Origin: Candidatus Latescibacterota bacterium
GTDB taxonomy: Bacteria > Krumholzibacteriota > Krumholzibacteriia > JACNKJ01
NCBI GenBank assembly: GCA_020633725.1
Contig: JACKDC010000006.1
Coordinates: forward strand, 62,001-126,000
Reading direction: 5' to 3'
Length of the DNA: 64,000 nt
In this document: positions 1 to 8,869 of the stretch, piece after piece
Position numbering within the stretch: position 1 is the first letter of the stretch
Layout of the letters: the number at the start of each line of letters is the position of its first letter
Notes under the pieces: generated by a model
The model's database searches: none
Told to the model about the DNA's origin: nothing
What the model saw: the letters and a program-made list of their open reading frames with translations, nothing else
Translations under genes and position numbers: made by a program

Positions 1-134
1 GGCTCGAGGGAGAGCTCGCCGTCGAGGTAGTCCGACAACAGCTGCACGACCTCGCGGCAGCTGCGCATGCGCAGGCCGAAGGGTCGGCCGAGCATCATGC
101 CCATCATGGCCAGCCACAGACGCAGGCGCTGCAT
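1..134 (-). CDS. Putative anti-sigma factor, N-terminal fragment (cut by window edge)
   Basis: Only the first 44 residues are visible; the gene runs off the left edge. It opens with a hydrophobic stretch (LRLWLAMMGMMLG) and then RSCREVVQLLSDYLDGELS, the usual start of the zinc-finger-like anti-sigma domain (CxEV.xLLSDYLDGEL). ATG at 134 has a GAGGAGGAA ribosome site five bases upstream and begins 10 bases after the stop of the ECF sigma gene, so the two are co-transcribed. By family precedent it should bind that sigma and hold it inactive. The downstream CxxC and any membrane segment cannot be checked here. Confidence 0.72.
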   Translation of the reverse strand, partial: MQRLRLWLAMMGMMLGRPFGLRMRSCREVVQLLSDYLDGELSLE

Positions 135-144
135 CAGTTCCTCC

Positions 145-816
145 TCAAGCCTCGAAGTCCCGGGCCAGCCGCGCGCGCAGCATGAGTCGCGCGCGGTGGA
201 GGCGGCTCTTCACCGCCGGGATGCTGAGCTCCAGCATGTCGGCGATCTCCTGGCGGCTGCGGCCCTCCAGGTCGGCCAGCACGAGCACCGTGTGGTAGTC
301 GTCGGGCAGTTCGGCAATGGCCTCGCGCACCTGGCGGCGCGTCTGCTCGCGCTCGATGTCCAGCACCGAACCGCTCCAGCGGCCGACGGGATGGAGGTGG
401 TGGCCGGTCTCGTCGAAGGCGAGCAGCGGATCCTCCCAGGCCTGCTCGCGGCGGCGGGATAGCGAGCGCCGGCGCATCAGCGACAGGTTGAGGCCGAGCT
501 TGTAGAGCCAGGTGCCGAGGCTCGCGCGCCCTTCGAACTGCTCGAGGCTGTCGAGCAGGCGCAGGAAGGTGTCCTGGGTGACCTCCTCGGCGTCCTCGGG
601 CGAACCGGTGATCTTGAGGGCGAGCTGGTAGATGCGCCCCTCGTGCGCCGCCAGCACGCTCTGCAGGGCGGCCTCGTCACGGGCCGCGAGACGGGCGAGC
701 AGCTCGCGCTCGTCGTCGCCCAGGCGGGCGTCGATGCGGGGATGGGGCTGGCCGTCCTCGCCGACCGTCCACGTCACGAAGAGGAGCATGCCGGAATTCA
801 ACGCGCTGACGGCCAT
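145..816 (-). CDS. ECF-type RNA polymerase sigma factor (RpoE-like)
   Basis: Extracytoplasmic-function sigma-70, about 223 aa. Region 2 is canonical and acidic (GSPEDAEEVTQDTFLRLL), followed by a well-formed region 4 with a helix-turn-helix (LEGRSRQEIADMLELS, then IPAVKSRLHRARLMLR). It probably directs polymerase to a small stress or envelope regulon under the anti-sigma gene that starts 10 bases after its stop. The start is uncertain: ATG at 816 and ATG at 789 are both in frame and neither has a strong ribosome site. In-frame sequence continues upstream into the cysteine desulfurase gene but is not sigma-like. Confidence 0.88.
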   Translation of the reverse strand: MAVSALNSGMLLFVTWTVGEDGQPHPRIDARLGDDERELLARLAARDEAALQSVLAAHEGRIYQLALKITGSPEDAEEVTQDTFLRLLDSLEQFEGRASLGTWLYKLGLNLSLMRRRSLSRRREQAWEDPLLAFDETGHHLHPVGRWSGSVLDIEREQTRRQVREAIAELPDDYHTVLVLADLEGRSRQEIADMLELSIPAVKSRLHRARLMLRARLARDFEA

Positions 817-962
817 GACCACAAGCGAAAACCTCGCGCACGAGAAAGCGCGGGTGCCGGCCCTCCACCCCGCGTGGCTGCGGGACACGCTGGGCTTCGC
901 GGCCGGCCCCCACGGCAATTGCGGATTCGATGCCGTGGGGGTCGGGATGGGTTCGCGGGAAT

Positions 963-2132
963 TCAGGCCAGGAGCGGCGTGACGGCCTCGGTGAGGAGCT
1001 GGACGCCGCGGTCCACGTCGCGGCCGGTGCTCATGCGCCCCACGCTGAGGCGCAGGGTGCCGCGCGCCCACTCGGGCGCGACGCCCATGGCCGTCAGCAC
1101 CGCCGAGATCTTGCCGCCGTCGCTGTTGCAGGCCGCCCCGGCGCTGGCCGCAAGGCGGTCGGCGAGGGCGCGCAGCAGATCGCCCGCGGCGAGACCGCGG
1201 AAGGCCACGCTCAGCGTGCCGGGCAGCGCGGCGGCGCCGCCGCGCTCGGCGGGACCGTTCACGCGCATGCGCTCGACGTCGAAGCGTTGCCTGAGGTTCT
1301 CGAGCAGGTGCTTGCGCAACGAGTGGCTGTGCGCCATGTCCTCGTCTATGAGCGAGTGACTGAGATGCGCCGCCTGGCCCAGCCCCACGATGGCAGGCAC
1401 GTTCTCCGTGCCGGCGCGGCGGCCGTCCTCCTGGCTCGCGCCGAGCACGAAGGGCGGCAGCGTGCGCCCGCGCCGCAGGTAGAGCGCGCCCACGCCCTTC
1501 GTGGCGTAGAACTTGTGGCCGGCGAGGCTGAGGAAGTCCACGTCGAGCGCGGCGACGTCCACGGGCACCTTGCCCACCGCCTGCGCGGCGTCCGTGTGCA
1601 GCGGCACGCCGTTCGCGCGGCAGAGCGCAGACAACTCGGCGATGGGCTGGAGCGTGCCGACCTCGTTGTTGGCGAGCATCACCGAGACCAGCGCCGTGTC
1701 GGGCGTGAGGACCTCGGCGAGGGAGTCGGGGTCCACCCGGCCCTCGCCGTCTACGGGCAGCGTGCTCACGCGCCAGCCTCGGGCCGCCAGCGCCCGCGCG
1801 GGCTCCACGATCGCGGGGTGCTCCACCGCGCTGATCACCAGGTGACGGCGCTCGGGGGGCGTTTCCGCCGCGACACCGAAGATTACCGCGTTGTTGGACT
1901 CCGAGCCGCCGCTGGTGAAGACGATCTCCTCGGGCGCGGCGCCGATCAGCCGCGCCACGCGCTCGCGCGCCTGCTCCACGTGCTGGCGCGCGCGCCGGCC
2001 CAGCGCATGGCTGCTGGACGGATTGCCGAAGTCCTCCTGCAGCGTGGCCACGATCGCCGCCGCCACGCGCGGATCCACCGGCGTCGTGGCGTTGTAGTCG
2101 AGATAGATGAAGTCGTCCACGGGCGTCCTCAC
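963..2132 (-). CDS. nifS: Cysteine desulfurase (NifS/IscS family)
   Basis: PLP-dependent aminotransferase-fold enzyme of 389 aa that takes sulfur from cysteine for Fe-S clusters and thiolated tRNA. Visible motifs: N-terminal YLDYNATTPVDPRV, the cofactor-binding HTDAAQAVGKVPVDV, and the Schiff-base lysine in SLAGHKFYATKGVGALY. The persulfide-forming Cys lies in AASAGAACNSDGG, and the C-terminal TLRLSVGR is present. Length is normal for class I desulfurases. No IscU, IscR or MnmA lies next to it, so NifS-like (Fe-S) or tRNA-thiolation use cannot be separated. It is divergent from the ferredoxin gene across a 199-base gap. Confidence 0.93.
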   Translation of the reverse strand: MRTPVDDFIYLDYNATTPVDPRVAAAIVATLQEDFGNPSSSHALGRRARQHVEQARERVARLIGAAPEEIVFTSGGSESNNAVIFGVAAETPPERRHLVISAVEHPAIVEPARALAARGWRVSTLPVDGEGRVDPDSLAEVLTPDTALVSVMLANNEVGTLQPIAELSALCRANGVPLHTDAAQAVGKVPVDVAALDVDFLSLAGHKFYATKGVGALYLRRGRTLPPFVLGASQEDGRRAGTENVPAIVGLGQAAHLSHSLIDEDMAHSHSLRKHLLENLRQRFDVERMRVNGPAERGGAAALPGTLSVAFRGLAAGDLLRALADRLAASAGAACNSDGGKISAVLTAMGVAPEWARGTLRLSVGRMSTGRDVDRGVQLLTEAVTPLLA

Positions 2133-2331
2133 TGGCTAGCCTTCCATCAGGATAGTGCGATCCGCCGGGGGCCGGCCACGAAAAACCCGGCCTGTTGCAG
2201 ACATTTGATGCCGCGGGCGGCCTTTCCGTCTTGCGGGCCGGCTAATCCGCGAGGATCTTTGCACTTGCTTCACGGGCCCGCGCCGTGCAGCTTGAGGCCA
2301 CGCGACGCGTTCGATGCTCAGGAGGACGTCC

Positions 2332-2637
2332 ATGGCCCACATCGTCACCGGCAACTGCGAGAACTGCCGCTTCACCGACTGCGTGACCGTCTGCCCGGTG
2401 GACTGCTTCCACGGCGACGACACGATGCTCTACATCGACCCCGAGGAGTGCATCGACTGCGCGGCCTGCGTGGAGGAGTGCCCGGTCCAGGCCATCTACG
2501 CCGAGGACGACGTCCCCGCCGACCAGGAGAAATGGATCGCCATCAACGCCGAGAAGGCGCCGGGCCTGCCGGTGGTGAACGAGCGCGAGGATCCACTGCC
2601 GAGCGCGGAGGGCAAGAAGGCGGATCTGGGACTCTAG
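2332..2637 (+). CDS. fdxA: 7Fe ferredoxin (FdxA-type, 3Fe-4S/4Fe-4S)
   Basis: A small 101-aa electron carrier. Cys positions 9, 12, 17, 21, 25, 40, 43, 46 and 50 reproduce the Azotobacter FdxA pattern: GNCENCRFTDCVTVCPVDCF, then ECIDCAACVEECPVQAIY. In that family Cys9/17/50 hold a [3Fe-4S] cluster and Cys21/40/43/46 a [4Fe-4S] cluster. The ATG at 2332 has AGGAGG six bases upstream and matches the MAxxVTxNC family start; an in-frame upstream codon at 2314 lacks such support. It lies opposite the cysteine desulfurase, but the pairing may only be coincidental. Confidence 0.95.
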   Translation: MAHIVTGNCENCRFTDCVTVCPVDCFHGDDTMLYIDPEECIDCAACVEECPVQAIYAEDDVPADQEKWIAINAEKAPGLPVVNEREDPLPSAEGKKADLGL

Positions 2638-2645
2638 GTCCCCGC

Positions 2646-4016
2646 TCAGAGCCCCTCGATCTCCTGGATCAGAAAGCGGTGCTTGCCGATGCGGGTCTTG
2701 GGGATGTCGACCACCCGCTCCACCGTGAGCGCCACCCCGTCGCCGCAGTGACGCTCCAGCGCCGACACGATGCGGCGCTCCTCCGCCGCGTCGAAGCGCG
2801 ACCCCGCCACCACCTTCAGCACCGCGCGCCCTGGCTCCTTCTGATGGAACTGGAACTGATCCACGGCGACGAAGAGGTCGTCATGGCGGTTGATGCTGGT
2901 CATGGAGATCTGGCGGCCGTCGGCGGCCACGAGCAGCTCTTGCAGGCGGCCGTCGGGCTGCTTGATCAGCGGGAAGGGTAGGCCACAGGAGCAGCGCCGC
3001 GCCGTGTACAGCGCCCGGTCGCCCGTGCGGTAGCGGATGAGCGGGAAGTAGTCGTGCAGCAGCGTGGTGCCCACCACCTCGCCGGCCGCGCCCTCTTCGG
3101 TGACGGGCCGCCCCTCGGCATCGATCAACTCCAGCACCCCGTACTCGCTGAACACGTGATAGCCCTCGCCCGCGGGGCACTGCGCCGCGCAGATCACGCG
3201 CTCGCTGTGGCCGTAGAGGTCGAGCACCGGCGCGGCGAAGGCCTCGTGGATGCGGGAGCGCTGGGCGTCGTAGAGGGTCTCGCTGCTGGTGATGACCGCG
3301 CGCACGGGCAGGCGCTCGCCGGCCTCGAGCAGCAGCGACGCGAAGGCGCTCACCGCCGAGGGGTAGCCGCGAAAGATCTCGGGCTTGTACTCGCGCAGGA
3401 GCGGGAGCATCCAGCGGAAGTTGTCGCGGGTGAGGTCGTCGCTGCTGATGGCCAGTGTGTTGCGGCGCAGGTCGCGGCTCCACACGGTGCGCTTGCCGTC
3501 CTCCTGGCCAGTGCTGCCGGCGCAGATGGCCTCGCGGCTCGTGTCGCTGAGGCCCGCCCAGCTGCGGAAGCGCGTGACGAAGGCCATCTCGGTGGGGTAG
3601 GTGCGCGTGGCGTGGCGGTAGAAGCCCACGGGGATGCCGCTGGAGCCGCCGGTGCTGGCGTACTTCAGCGCGCCGCGGTCCTGGCCGTCAGGCACCATGG
3701 CCTCGACGTTGTCCCGCAACGTCTCCCGGTCCACGAAGGGCAGGCGCGCCAGATCCTCGCGCGTGCGGAAGTCCTCGGGCGTCATGCCCAGCGCGGCGAA
3801 GCGCTCCCGCCAGAAGGCCGTGTTCCGCGCGGCGTGGCGCACCATCTCCACCAGCTTACGCTCCTGCCACTCGGCCATGCGCTCGGCGCTCCAGCGCTGG
3901 CTGCGCATGATGAAGCGCCAGGTGTCGGCGAAGGCACCGCGGTGGCGCCAGGGCGGCGGCAGCTTCCAGTAGAGGCGGTGGTGCAGGCGTTCGGCCGGCA
4001 GGCGCGGCGTGTCCAT
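2646..4016 (-). CDS. Adenylate-forming enzyme, CapK/PaaK-like (phenylacetate-CoA ligase family)
   Basis: 456-aa AMP-forming ligase-like protein. The phosphate loop is KYASTGGSSGIPVGFYR; other family motifs are FRGYPSAVSAFASLL, LYGHSERV (adenine-binding), RYRTGDRALY, and a C-terminal subdomain with KTRIGKHRFLIQ. A Cys pair (RRCSCGLPFP) matches this branch. Family members activate carboxylic acids or occur in capsule/exopolysaccharide clusters (CapK); the substrate here is unknown. It follows a CapA-like gene with one base between (TGACATG), so the two are co-translated, which favours a cell-surface polymer role over phenylacetate breakdown. Confidence 0.86.
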   Translation of the reverse strand: MDTPRLPAERLHHRLYWKLPPPWRHRGAFADTWRFIMRSQRWSAERMAEWQERKLVEMVRHAARNTAFWRERFAALGMTPEDFRTREDLARLPFVDRETLRDNVEAMVPDGQDRGALKYASTGGSSGIPVGFYRHATRTYPTEMAFVTRFRSWAGLSDTSREAICAGSTGQEDGKRTVWSRDLRRNTLAISSDDLTRDNFRWMLPLLREYKPEIFRGYPSAVSAFASLLLEAGERLPVRAVITSSETLYDAQRSRIHEAFAAPVLDLYGHSERVICAAQCPAGEGYHVFSEYGVLELIDAEGRPVTEEGAAGEVVGTTLLHDYFPLIRYRTGDRALYTARRCSCGLPFPLIKQPDGRLQELLVAADGRQISMTSINRHDDLFVAVDQFQFHQKEPGRAVLKVVAGSRFDAAEERRIVSALERHCGDGVALTVERVVDIPKTRIGKHRFLIQEIEGL

Positions 4017-4017
4017 G

Positions 4018-5361
4018 TCAGCGTCCTCGAGTGAAGAGGGCCTTGGCGAGGCGGAAGGGCAGACGGAACAGGCCGAAGACCGCGCGCCGCGCGAGCAGCA
4101 CGGCCCGGGGCGCCTCGCGGGCGAAGAGGTGGCCCCAGTGCAGGCGGAAGGTCTCCTCGCGGAACCACCAGCGCAGCGCGCTGGCGATGTAGAGCGGCCG
4201 CCGCTTCAGGTGCATCCAGATGCTCGGATACTGGATCGACAGGTAGGGCCAGCCGCTCACCCAGAACTTACGGCAGGGTTCGTCGTGGTTGAGCGGGTGA
4301 CTGCACCACTCGAACTGGCTCAGCGTGACGGCCGCCTCGGCGTCGGTCTCGAGACGCACGGACCAATCCTGTGTTTGACGCACAGGGGTTAGCGCAAGCT
4401 CGGCCACGCCTTGGGCGTCCAGCAGGAGGCGGAAGACGACGTTGTTGCGCTGGCTCCGCCGGAAGAGCTCCAGCTCGGCCTGGGACAGGAAGGGCTCGTA
4501 GTCCACGAGCAGGCTGCCGAGGCTGTAGGCGATCAGGGCCTGGCGGCCGTCGGGACGCCGCCGCCACTCGACACCCTGCAGGAAGTGGGGGTGATGGCCG
4601 AGGATGACGTCCGCGCCCGCATCCACGATGGCGCGGCAGTCCTCCTGGTGCTCGGGCGAGGGGAAGTCCACGAACTCGCGGCCCTTGTGCACCGACACCA
4701 GGACGTGGTCGGCCGTGGCGGCGGCGCGGCGGACGTCCTCGATCACCAGGTCGCGGCGGAAGAACGCGTTGCCGGGGCGGAACTCGCCCGCGTTGGTGTT
4801 GGCGTCATCGGTCGCGTAGGAGAGCAGCGCCACCTTGCGACCCTTGCGCTCGATCCAGGCGGGCTCGCGCGCCGCGGCCAGGGTGGCGCCGCTACCGCTG
4901 GTGACGATCCCCGCCTCCGCCAGCCGCTCCCGCGTGAAGGTGATCGGTTCCAGGCCGTGGTCCATGGTGTGGTTGCTGGCCAGGCAGGCCAGATTGAAAC
5001 CGCCTGCCACGAAGTGCGGGATCAGCGCCGGGTCGGTTAGGTAGCTGATGCGCTTGTCCGGCTCCCACATCTCGGCGCCGTCGCGCGGGCCAAAGACGGT
5101 CTCCAGCTGCGCGAAGACCAGGTCGCCGTCCGCCCAGAGCCGCTTCATCGCGCCCAGCGGGTGCTCCGGGGGCTGCCCGAGCAGGTGCTCTTGAAGGTCG
5201 CGTTCCCAGATGATGTCCCCGCTGGCGAAGAGGGACAGGGCGTCAGGGTCGGCCGCGCCGCGGTCGGGCGCCGTGACGCGCCGCGTGGCGCGGTCCAGGC
5301 GGAAACGCGGGGACAGGTCCTCGGCACGGAACCAGCGGGGGGGCTTGGGGATGGCGCTCAC
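4018..5361 (-). CDS. CapA/PgsA-family metallophosphatase-like protein
   Basis: 447-aa member of the CapA (poly-gamma-glutamate synthesis accessory) family, which has a calcineurin-like metallophosphoesterase fold. Visible motifs: SLFASGDIIWERDL (metal Asp), LACLASNHTMDHG (Asn-His), VLVSVHKGREF, and VILGHHPHFLQGVE (His-rich metal site). The C-terminal ~90 residues are specific to this lineage and basic. No signal peptide or membrane anchor is visible, unlike many CapA proteins. GTG start; the ribosome site is weak. It is the first gene of a two-gene unit with the CapK-like ligase, suggesting modification or export of a surface polymer. Confidence 0.87.
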   Translation of the reverse strand: MSAIPKPPRWFRAEDLSPRFRLDRATRRVTAPDRGAADPDALSLFASGDIIWERDLQEHLLGQPPEHPLGAMKRLWADGDLVFAQLETVFGPRDGAEMWEPDKRISYLTDPALIPHFVAGGFNLACLASNHTMDHGLEPITFTRERLAEAGIVTSGSGATLAAAREPAWIERKGRKVALLSYATDDANTNAGEFRPGNAFFRRDLVIEDVRRAAATADHVLVSVHKGREFVDFPSPEHQEDCRAIVDAGADVILGHHPHFLQGVEWRRRPDGRQALIAYSLGSLLVDYEPFLSQAELELFRRSQRNNVVFRLLLDAQGVAELALTPVRQTQDWSVRLETDAEAAVTLSQFEWCSHPLNHDEPCRKFWVSGWPYLSIQYPSIWMHLKRRPLYIASALRWWFREETFRLHWGHLFAREAPRAVLLARRAVFGLFRLPFRLAKALFTRGR

Positions 5362-5411
5362 GTCTCACTCTCGCTTGGGGGTCCATCAAGCGGAGCAAGC
5401 CCGATGCCGGA

Positions 5412-5445
5412 CCGCCGCCGCGGCAGGACTGTAGCGCGGCGGCGG
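5412..5445 (-). terminator. GC-rich hairpin after the propeller gene (possible terminator)
   Basis: A perfect 11-bp stem (CCGCCGCCGCG / CGCGGCGGCGG) with a 12-base loop lies 28 bases after the stop of the secreted propeller gene and upstream of capA. There is no T-tract on the minus strand, so it may only slow polymerase or protect the 3' end. Confidence 0.35.
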
Positions 5446-5472
5446 GTTCCGGTCACGGGTTTCGTGCGGCGG

Positions 5473-8115
5473 CTACCTGAGCAGCACGAGCTTTCCCGTG
5501 CGGCTCTCGCCGGCCTGCTGCAGCCGCGCCAGGTAGACGCCGGCGGGAAGCTCGCCCAGGTCGACCGTGGCGACCGCCGTGGACGGCACGGCGAGCCGGC
5601 GCAGGCGGCGGCCGGCCACGTCGTAGACTTCGAGCACGGCGGGGCCGGCCCCGGCCCGCGCCTCGAGCGCGAGCGTCTGCCCCCGGCGCAGCGGATTGGG
5701 CCAGGCGACGAGCGGCGCGGGGCCGTCGCCGAAGGCGGCCTCCAGCGGCGGCACGGCGGTGGAGATGGGCTCGCAGGGCAGGCCCCAGAGGCGAACGGAG
5801 CCCAGGTTGGAGCCGTTGGGCAGGTTGTCCGTGGCCGCGCCGACGGCGATCTGGAGGCCGTCGGTCGTCACGCTGAACCCGAGGCGATCGTAGTCGCTGG
5901 TGTCCGCGGCGATCAGCTTCTTGTGATGGATCCAGCCCGCGGGCTCTCTGACGAAGACGTGCGCGGCGCCCGCGACGTAGCCGGCCTCCCCGTCGTTCGG
6001 CACCCCCGCGACGATGAGGTCGCCGTGCAGCGCGACCACCTTGCCCAGCCCGTCCGCGACGGCGGCGTTCTCGAGCACCAGCTTGTCCGTCTCCTGCCAG
6101 TCGGCGCCGTCGAACTCGTAGACATAGATCGCCCCGGCGGCGTTTGCGGCGTCGTCGTCGCCCGGAGTGCCGATCACGAGGCGGTTCCCCTGGAGGGCCA
6201 GGCCCTCGCCGAAGCCGTCCGTGTAGTCGGGGTTGCTCGCGTGGAGCTTCAGCGTGGGCAGCCAGGTCAGGCCGTCGCGCTCGTAGATCCAGACGGCGCC
6301 GGAGTCGGTCTCCGTGTCGTCGTCGCGGGGGACTCCGATGGCCAGGCGGTCGCCATCCAGCGCCAGCGCGTAGCCGAAGAAGTCCTGGTAGTAGCCGTCC
6401 GGCGCCAGGAGCTTCTGCTGCTCCATCCAGACGCCGCCTTCGCGGTGGTAGGCGTAGACAGCCCCCGCCTTCGAGCCCAGGCTGTCGTCGTCGGTGGCCG
6501 CGGCGAAGAGCCAGTCGCCCTGCATCACCAGCGGAGCGCCGAAGCTGTCGTTGGCCTTGAGTTCGGCGGGCATGAGCTTGTCGGTCTGGGTCCAGGCGCC
6601 GCCCTGCAACTCGTAGAGGTACACCGCGCCGGCGCCCGAGGCCGCCTCGTCGTTGGACGGCGACCCGACGGCGATCCGGTCGCCCTCCACCGCCGCCGCG
6701 GCGCCGAACTTGTCGCCCACGCCGCCATCGGCGGGGACGAGATGCTCGCCCAGCGCCCAGGTCTCCCCGTCGGACTCGTAGACGTAGGCCGCCCCCACAT
6801 GGTTGAAGATGTTGGTCTCCTGCTGGGCGCCCACCACCAGGCGCGTGCCGTCCAGCGCGACGCTGCTGCCGTAGTAGCCCCCCGGCGCGCCGCTGGCCAG
6901 CATGCCCGCCTCCTCGAAGGGATAGGGATCGTAGGTGTAGAGGAAGGCGTGGGACGGACCGCCCACCAGGATGCGGTCGCCGGCCATGTCGAAGGAGTTG
7001 ATGTACGTGTCGATGTCGAAGGACTGCAAGCGCTGCCACTGGACGCCGTCGTACTCGAAGAGGTGAAGGCGCTGTTGCTCGATCGAGCTGTCCTCGTAGT
7101 TGCTCTCGACGAGGGCGCGCTTGCCGTCCATGACGATGGGCTTGCTGCCGAGGTTGCGGTGCTCGCCGGGCGGCAGCAGCGGCAGCTGGCTGGTCAGGAT
7201 CCAGGTGTTGCCGTCGAAGCGGAAGGCCTGGAGGTAGCCATTGGTGTCGCCGCCGCCGTCGCGCGGCACGCCGGCGATGGCCTGGTCACCCGCGATGGCG
7301 ACGACCGTGCCCAGGTGGTCCTGGGGGCTCGGATCCGGGTCGGAGAGCTCGCTCCAGTAGATCCAGAGGCCCCCGACCTTGCGGTAGAAGCAGACGCGCC
7401 CAGCCTCGTCCACGGTGTCGGTGTTGAACTTGGGCTGCCCCAGGATGGCCCACTCACCGTCCAGGGCAAGACTGGCGCCGAAGGACTGCGCGTTGTGAAT
7501 GTCGCCGGGTTCGAGGTACTGGATGGGTACCCAGCCGCCCGGGTCGCGCGCGTAGACCTGGACCATGCTCCCCGCCATCGCCCCGGGCGTGTTCACCATG
7601 AGAAAGGCGTTGTCCACCGCAATGGCCCGGCCGAAGTGGCCGTTCCAGGTCTCCCAGGCCGGCCGGACGTCGCTCTCCAGCGTCCAGGCACCCCCGTTCC
7701 GCGCGTAGACCAGCACGCGCCCCGAGTAAGGCAGGCCGCCCGTGAAGTCGGCGTCGCCCACCGCCAGGACGTCGTCGCGCAGGGCAAGGATGTTGCCGAA
7801 GGTCTCGTCCTGGCTCCAGGGCAGTGGCGGCTGGACCAAGGCCGTCGGTTGCCAGTCGTCCCCGTTCGGTTCGAAGACGACGGCGGCACCGATGGAGTGA
7901 TTCAGCCAGTCGTCGTAGACCGTCCCCGGCGCCCCGACCACGAAGCAGTCCTCGGTGATGGCCACGCCGTGGCCGAAGCCCTGGATGGTGTCCACCCCCT
8001 CGCTGGTCCAGCCGTCGAGCGAGATGACGGCGGGCTCGGGCGGGCAGCCTCCCGCCGCCGCGGCGGACGGTAGGCCGAGGACGAGAACGAGCAAGCAGCC
8101 GAGGACTCCACGCAT
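5473..8115 (-). CDS. Secreted FG-GAP/integrin-like beta-propeller protein with C-terminal sorting domain
   Basis: 880 aa. A Sec signal peptide (residues 1-21, LLVLVLGLPSAAAAGG) is followed by about 14 tandem ~50-residue repeats of the form FGxxVALxGDRLxVGxPxDD..AGAVYVYExDGxxWxxxxKL. Fourteen repeats would build two seven-bladed propellers. The last ~85 residues form an Ig-like sorting domain of the T9SS/FlgD type: AWPNPLRRGQTLALE, VYDVAGRRLRRL, LPAGVYLARLQQ, GKLVLLR. It is therefore probably exported and attached at the surface or released. It is divergent from an ECF sigma-kinase pair across a 172-base gap, the same layout as at 40.5-43.6 kb. Binding partner unknown. Confidence 0.87.
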   Translation of the reverse strand: MRGVLGCLLVLVLGLPSAAAAGGCPPEPAVISLDGWTSEGVDTIQGFGHGVAITEDCFVVGAPGTVYDDWLNHSIGAAVVFEPNGDDWQPTALVQPPLPWSQDETFGNILALRDDVLAVGDADFTGGLPYSGRVLVYARNGGAWTLESDVRPAWETWNGHFGRAIAVDNAFLMVNTPGAMAGSMVQVYARDPGGWVPIQYLEPGDIHNAQSFGASLALDGEWAILGQPKFNTDTVDEAGRVCFYRKVGGLWIYWSELSDPDPSPQDHLGTVVAIAGDQAIAGVPRDGGGDTNGYLQAFRFDGNTWILTSQLPLLPPGEHRNLGSKPIVMDGKRALVESNYEDSSIEQQRLHLFEYDGVQWQRLQSFDIDTYINSFDMAGDRILVGGPSHAFLYTYDPYPFEEAGMLASGAPGGYYGSSVALDGTRLVVGAQQETNIFNHVGAAYVYESDGETWALGEHLVPADGGVGDKFGAAAAVEGDRIAVGSPSNDEAASGAGAVYLYELQGGAWTQTDKLMPAELKANDSFGAPLVMQGDWLFAAATDDDSLGSKAGAVYAYHREGGVWMEQQKLLAPDGYYQDFFGYALALDGDRLAIGVPRDDDTETDSGAVWIYERDGLTWLPTLKLHASNPDYTDGFGEGLALQGNRLVIGTPGDDDAANAAGAIYVYEFDGADWQETDKLVLENAAVADGLGKVVALHGDLIVAGVPNDGEAGYVAGAAHVFVREPAGWIHHKKLIAADTSDYDRLGFSVTTDGLQIAVGAATDNLPNGSNLGSVRLWGLPCEPISTAVPPLEAAFGDGPAPLVAWPNPLRRGQTLALEARAGAGPAVLEVYDVAGRRLRRLAVPSTAVATVDLGELPAGVYLARLQQAGESRTGKLVLLR

Positions 8116-8287
8116 GGCGGACCTCCGGGGAGGGGGTTGCCTCGATCACGAGATTCACGGCGCGAAGCGGACAGCCTGTCCGCCCCCGGGCGCATTTCGC
8201 GTGGTTCTCTCAGCGGGCTTTCGGGTCCAGAACCCGGGCCGACGCTTCGTCGCTTCCCCCCCGAAGCGCATGCGCTATCATGGAGGC

Positions 8288-8869
8288 ATGCCCGGCGATG
8301 GACAGGTCACCCTACTCCTGCAGGCCGTGCGCGACGGCGACGACGCTGCGCTCGGCACGCTCTTCACCCTGCTCTACCGCGAGCTGCGCGAGATTGCGCA
8401 TCGCCAGCTCGGCGGCGGCACCCTCGGCACGACGGCCGTCGTGCACGAGGCCTACCTCAAGCTGCTCGGCAGCGAGGGCCTCTCGGCCCAGGACCGTGGG
8501 CACTTCTTCGCGCTGGCCTCGCGCGTGATGCGGCAGATCCTCGTGGACCGCGCGCGGGCCCAGCGAGCGCAGAAGCGCGGCGGCGGTGCAGCGCACCTGC
8601 CCCTCGACGAGCTGCTGGCCGCCGCCCCCGATGCCGACGCCAGCGCCGCGGCCCTGCTGGACCTCGACGCGGCCCTCGTCCGCCTGGAGGCGCTCGACCC
8701 GCGCCTGTCCCGCCTGATCGAGCTGCGCTTCTTCGGCGGCTTCGAGATGGAGGAGGCGGCCACGATCCTGGGCGTCACCGCGCGCACGCTGCGCCGCGAC
8801 TGGCGCAAGGCCCGCGCCTTCCTCTACGCGGAGCTCTACGCCGAGGGCGGCGGGGAGGTCGCGCCGTGA
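8288..8869 (+). CDS. ECF sigma factor, PF07638/TIGR02999 type, paired with a Ser/Thr kinase
   Basis: 193 aa. Region 2 contains TLGTTAVVHEAYLKLL and GHFFALASRVMRQILVDRAR; region 4 contains RLIELRFFGGFEMEEAATI, LGVTARTLRRDWRKARAFLY. The acidic DAED-type motif of ordinary ECF sigmas is replaced by Gly-Thr-Thr-Ala. Family precedent (EcfP/PknT of Vibrio parahaemolyticus) is that such sigmas bind core polymerase only after Thr phosphorylation by a partner kinase. The next gene is that kind of kinase, with a GTG overlapping this TGA. ATG at 8288 is chosen from family alignment; GGAGG lies only one base upstream, so ATG 8273 is an alternative. Confidence 0.9.
   Translation: MPGDGQVTLLLQAVRDGDDAALGTLFTLLYRELREIAHRQLGGGTLGTTAVVHEAYLKLLGSEGLSAQDRGHFFALASRVMRQILVDRARAQRAQKRGGGAAHLPLDELLAAAPDADASAAALLDLDAALVRLEALDPRLSRLIELRFFGGFEMEEAATILGVTARTLRRDWRKARAFLYAELYAEGGGEVAP

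Noticed and set aside
930..2981. Long plus-strand reading frame opposite the cysteine desulfurase
   Set aside because: It is antisense to a clear enzyme, spans three unrelated genes, and its product is low-complexity Arg/Ala/Gly/His; a GC-rich codon artefact.
5161..8073. 970-codon plus-strand frame opposite the propeller gene
   Set aside because: The minus strand carries regular repeats, a signal peptide and a sorting domain; the plus-strand product is a Val/Asp/Arg/Gly shadow without domains.
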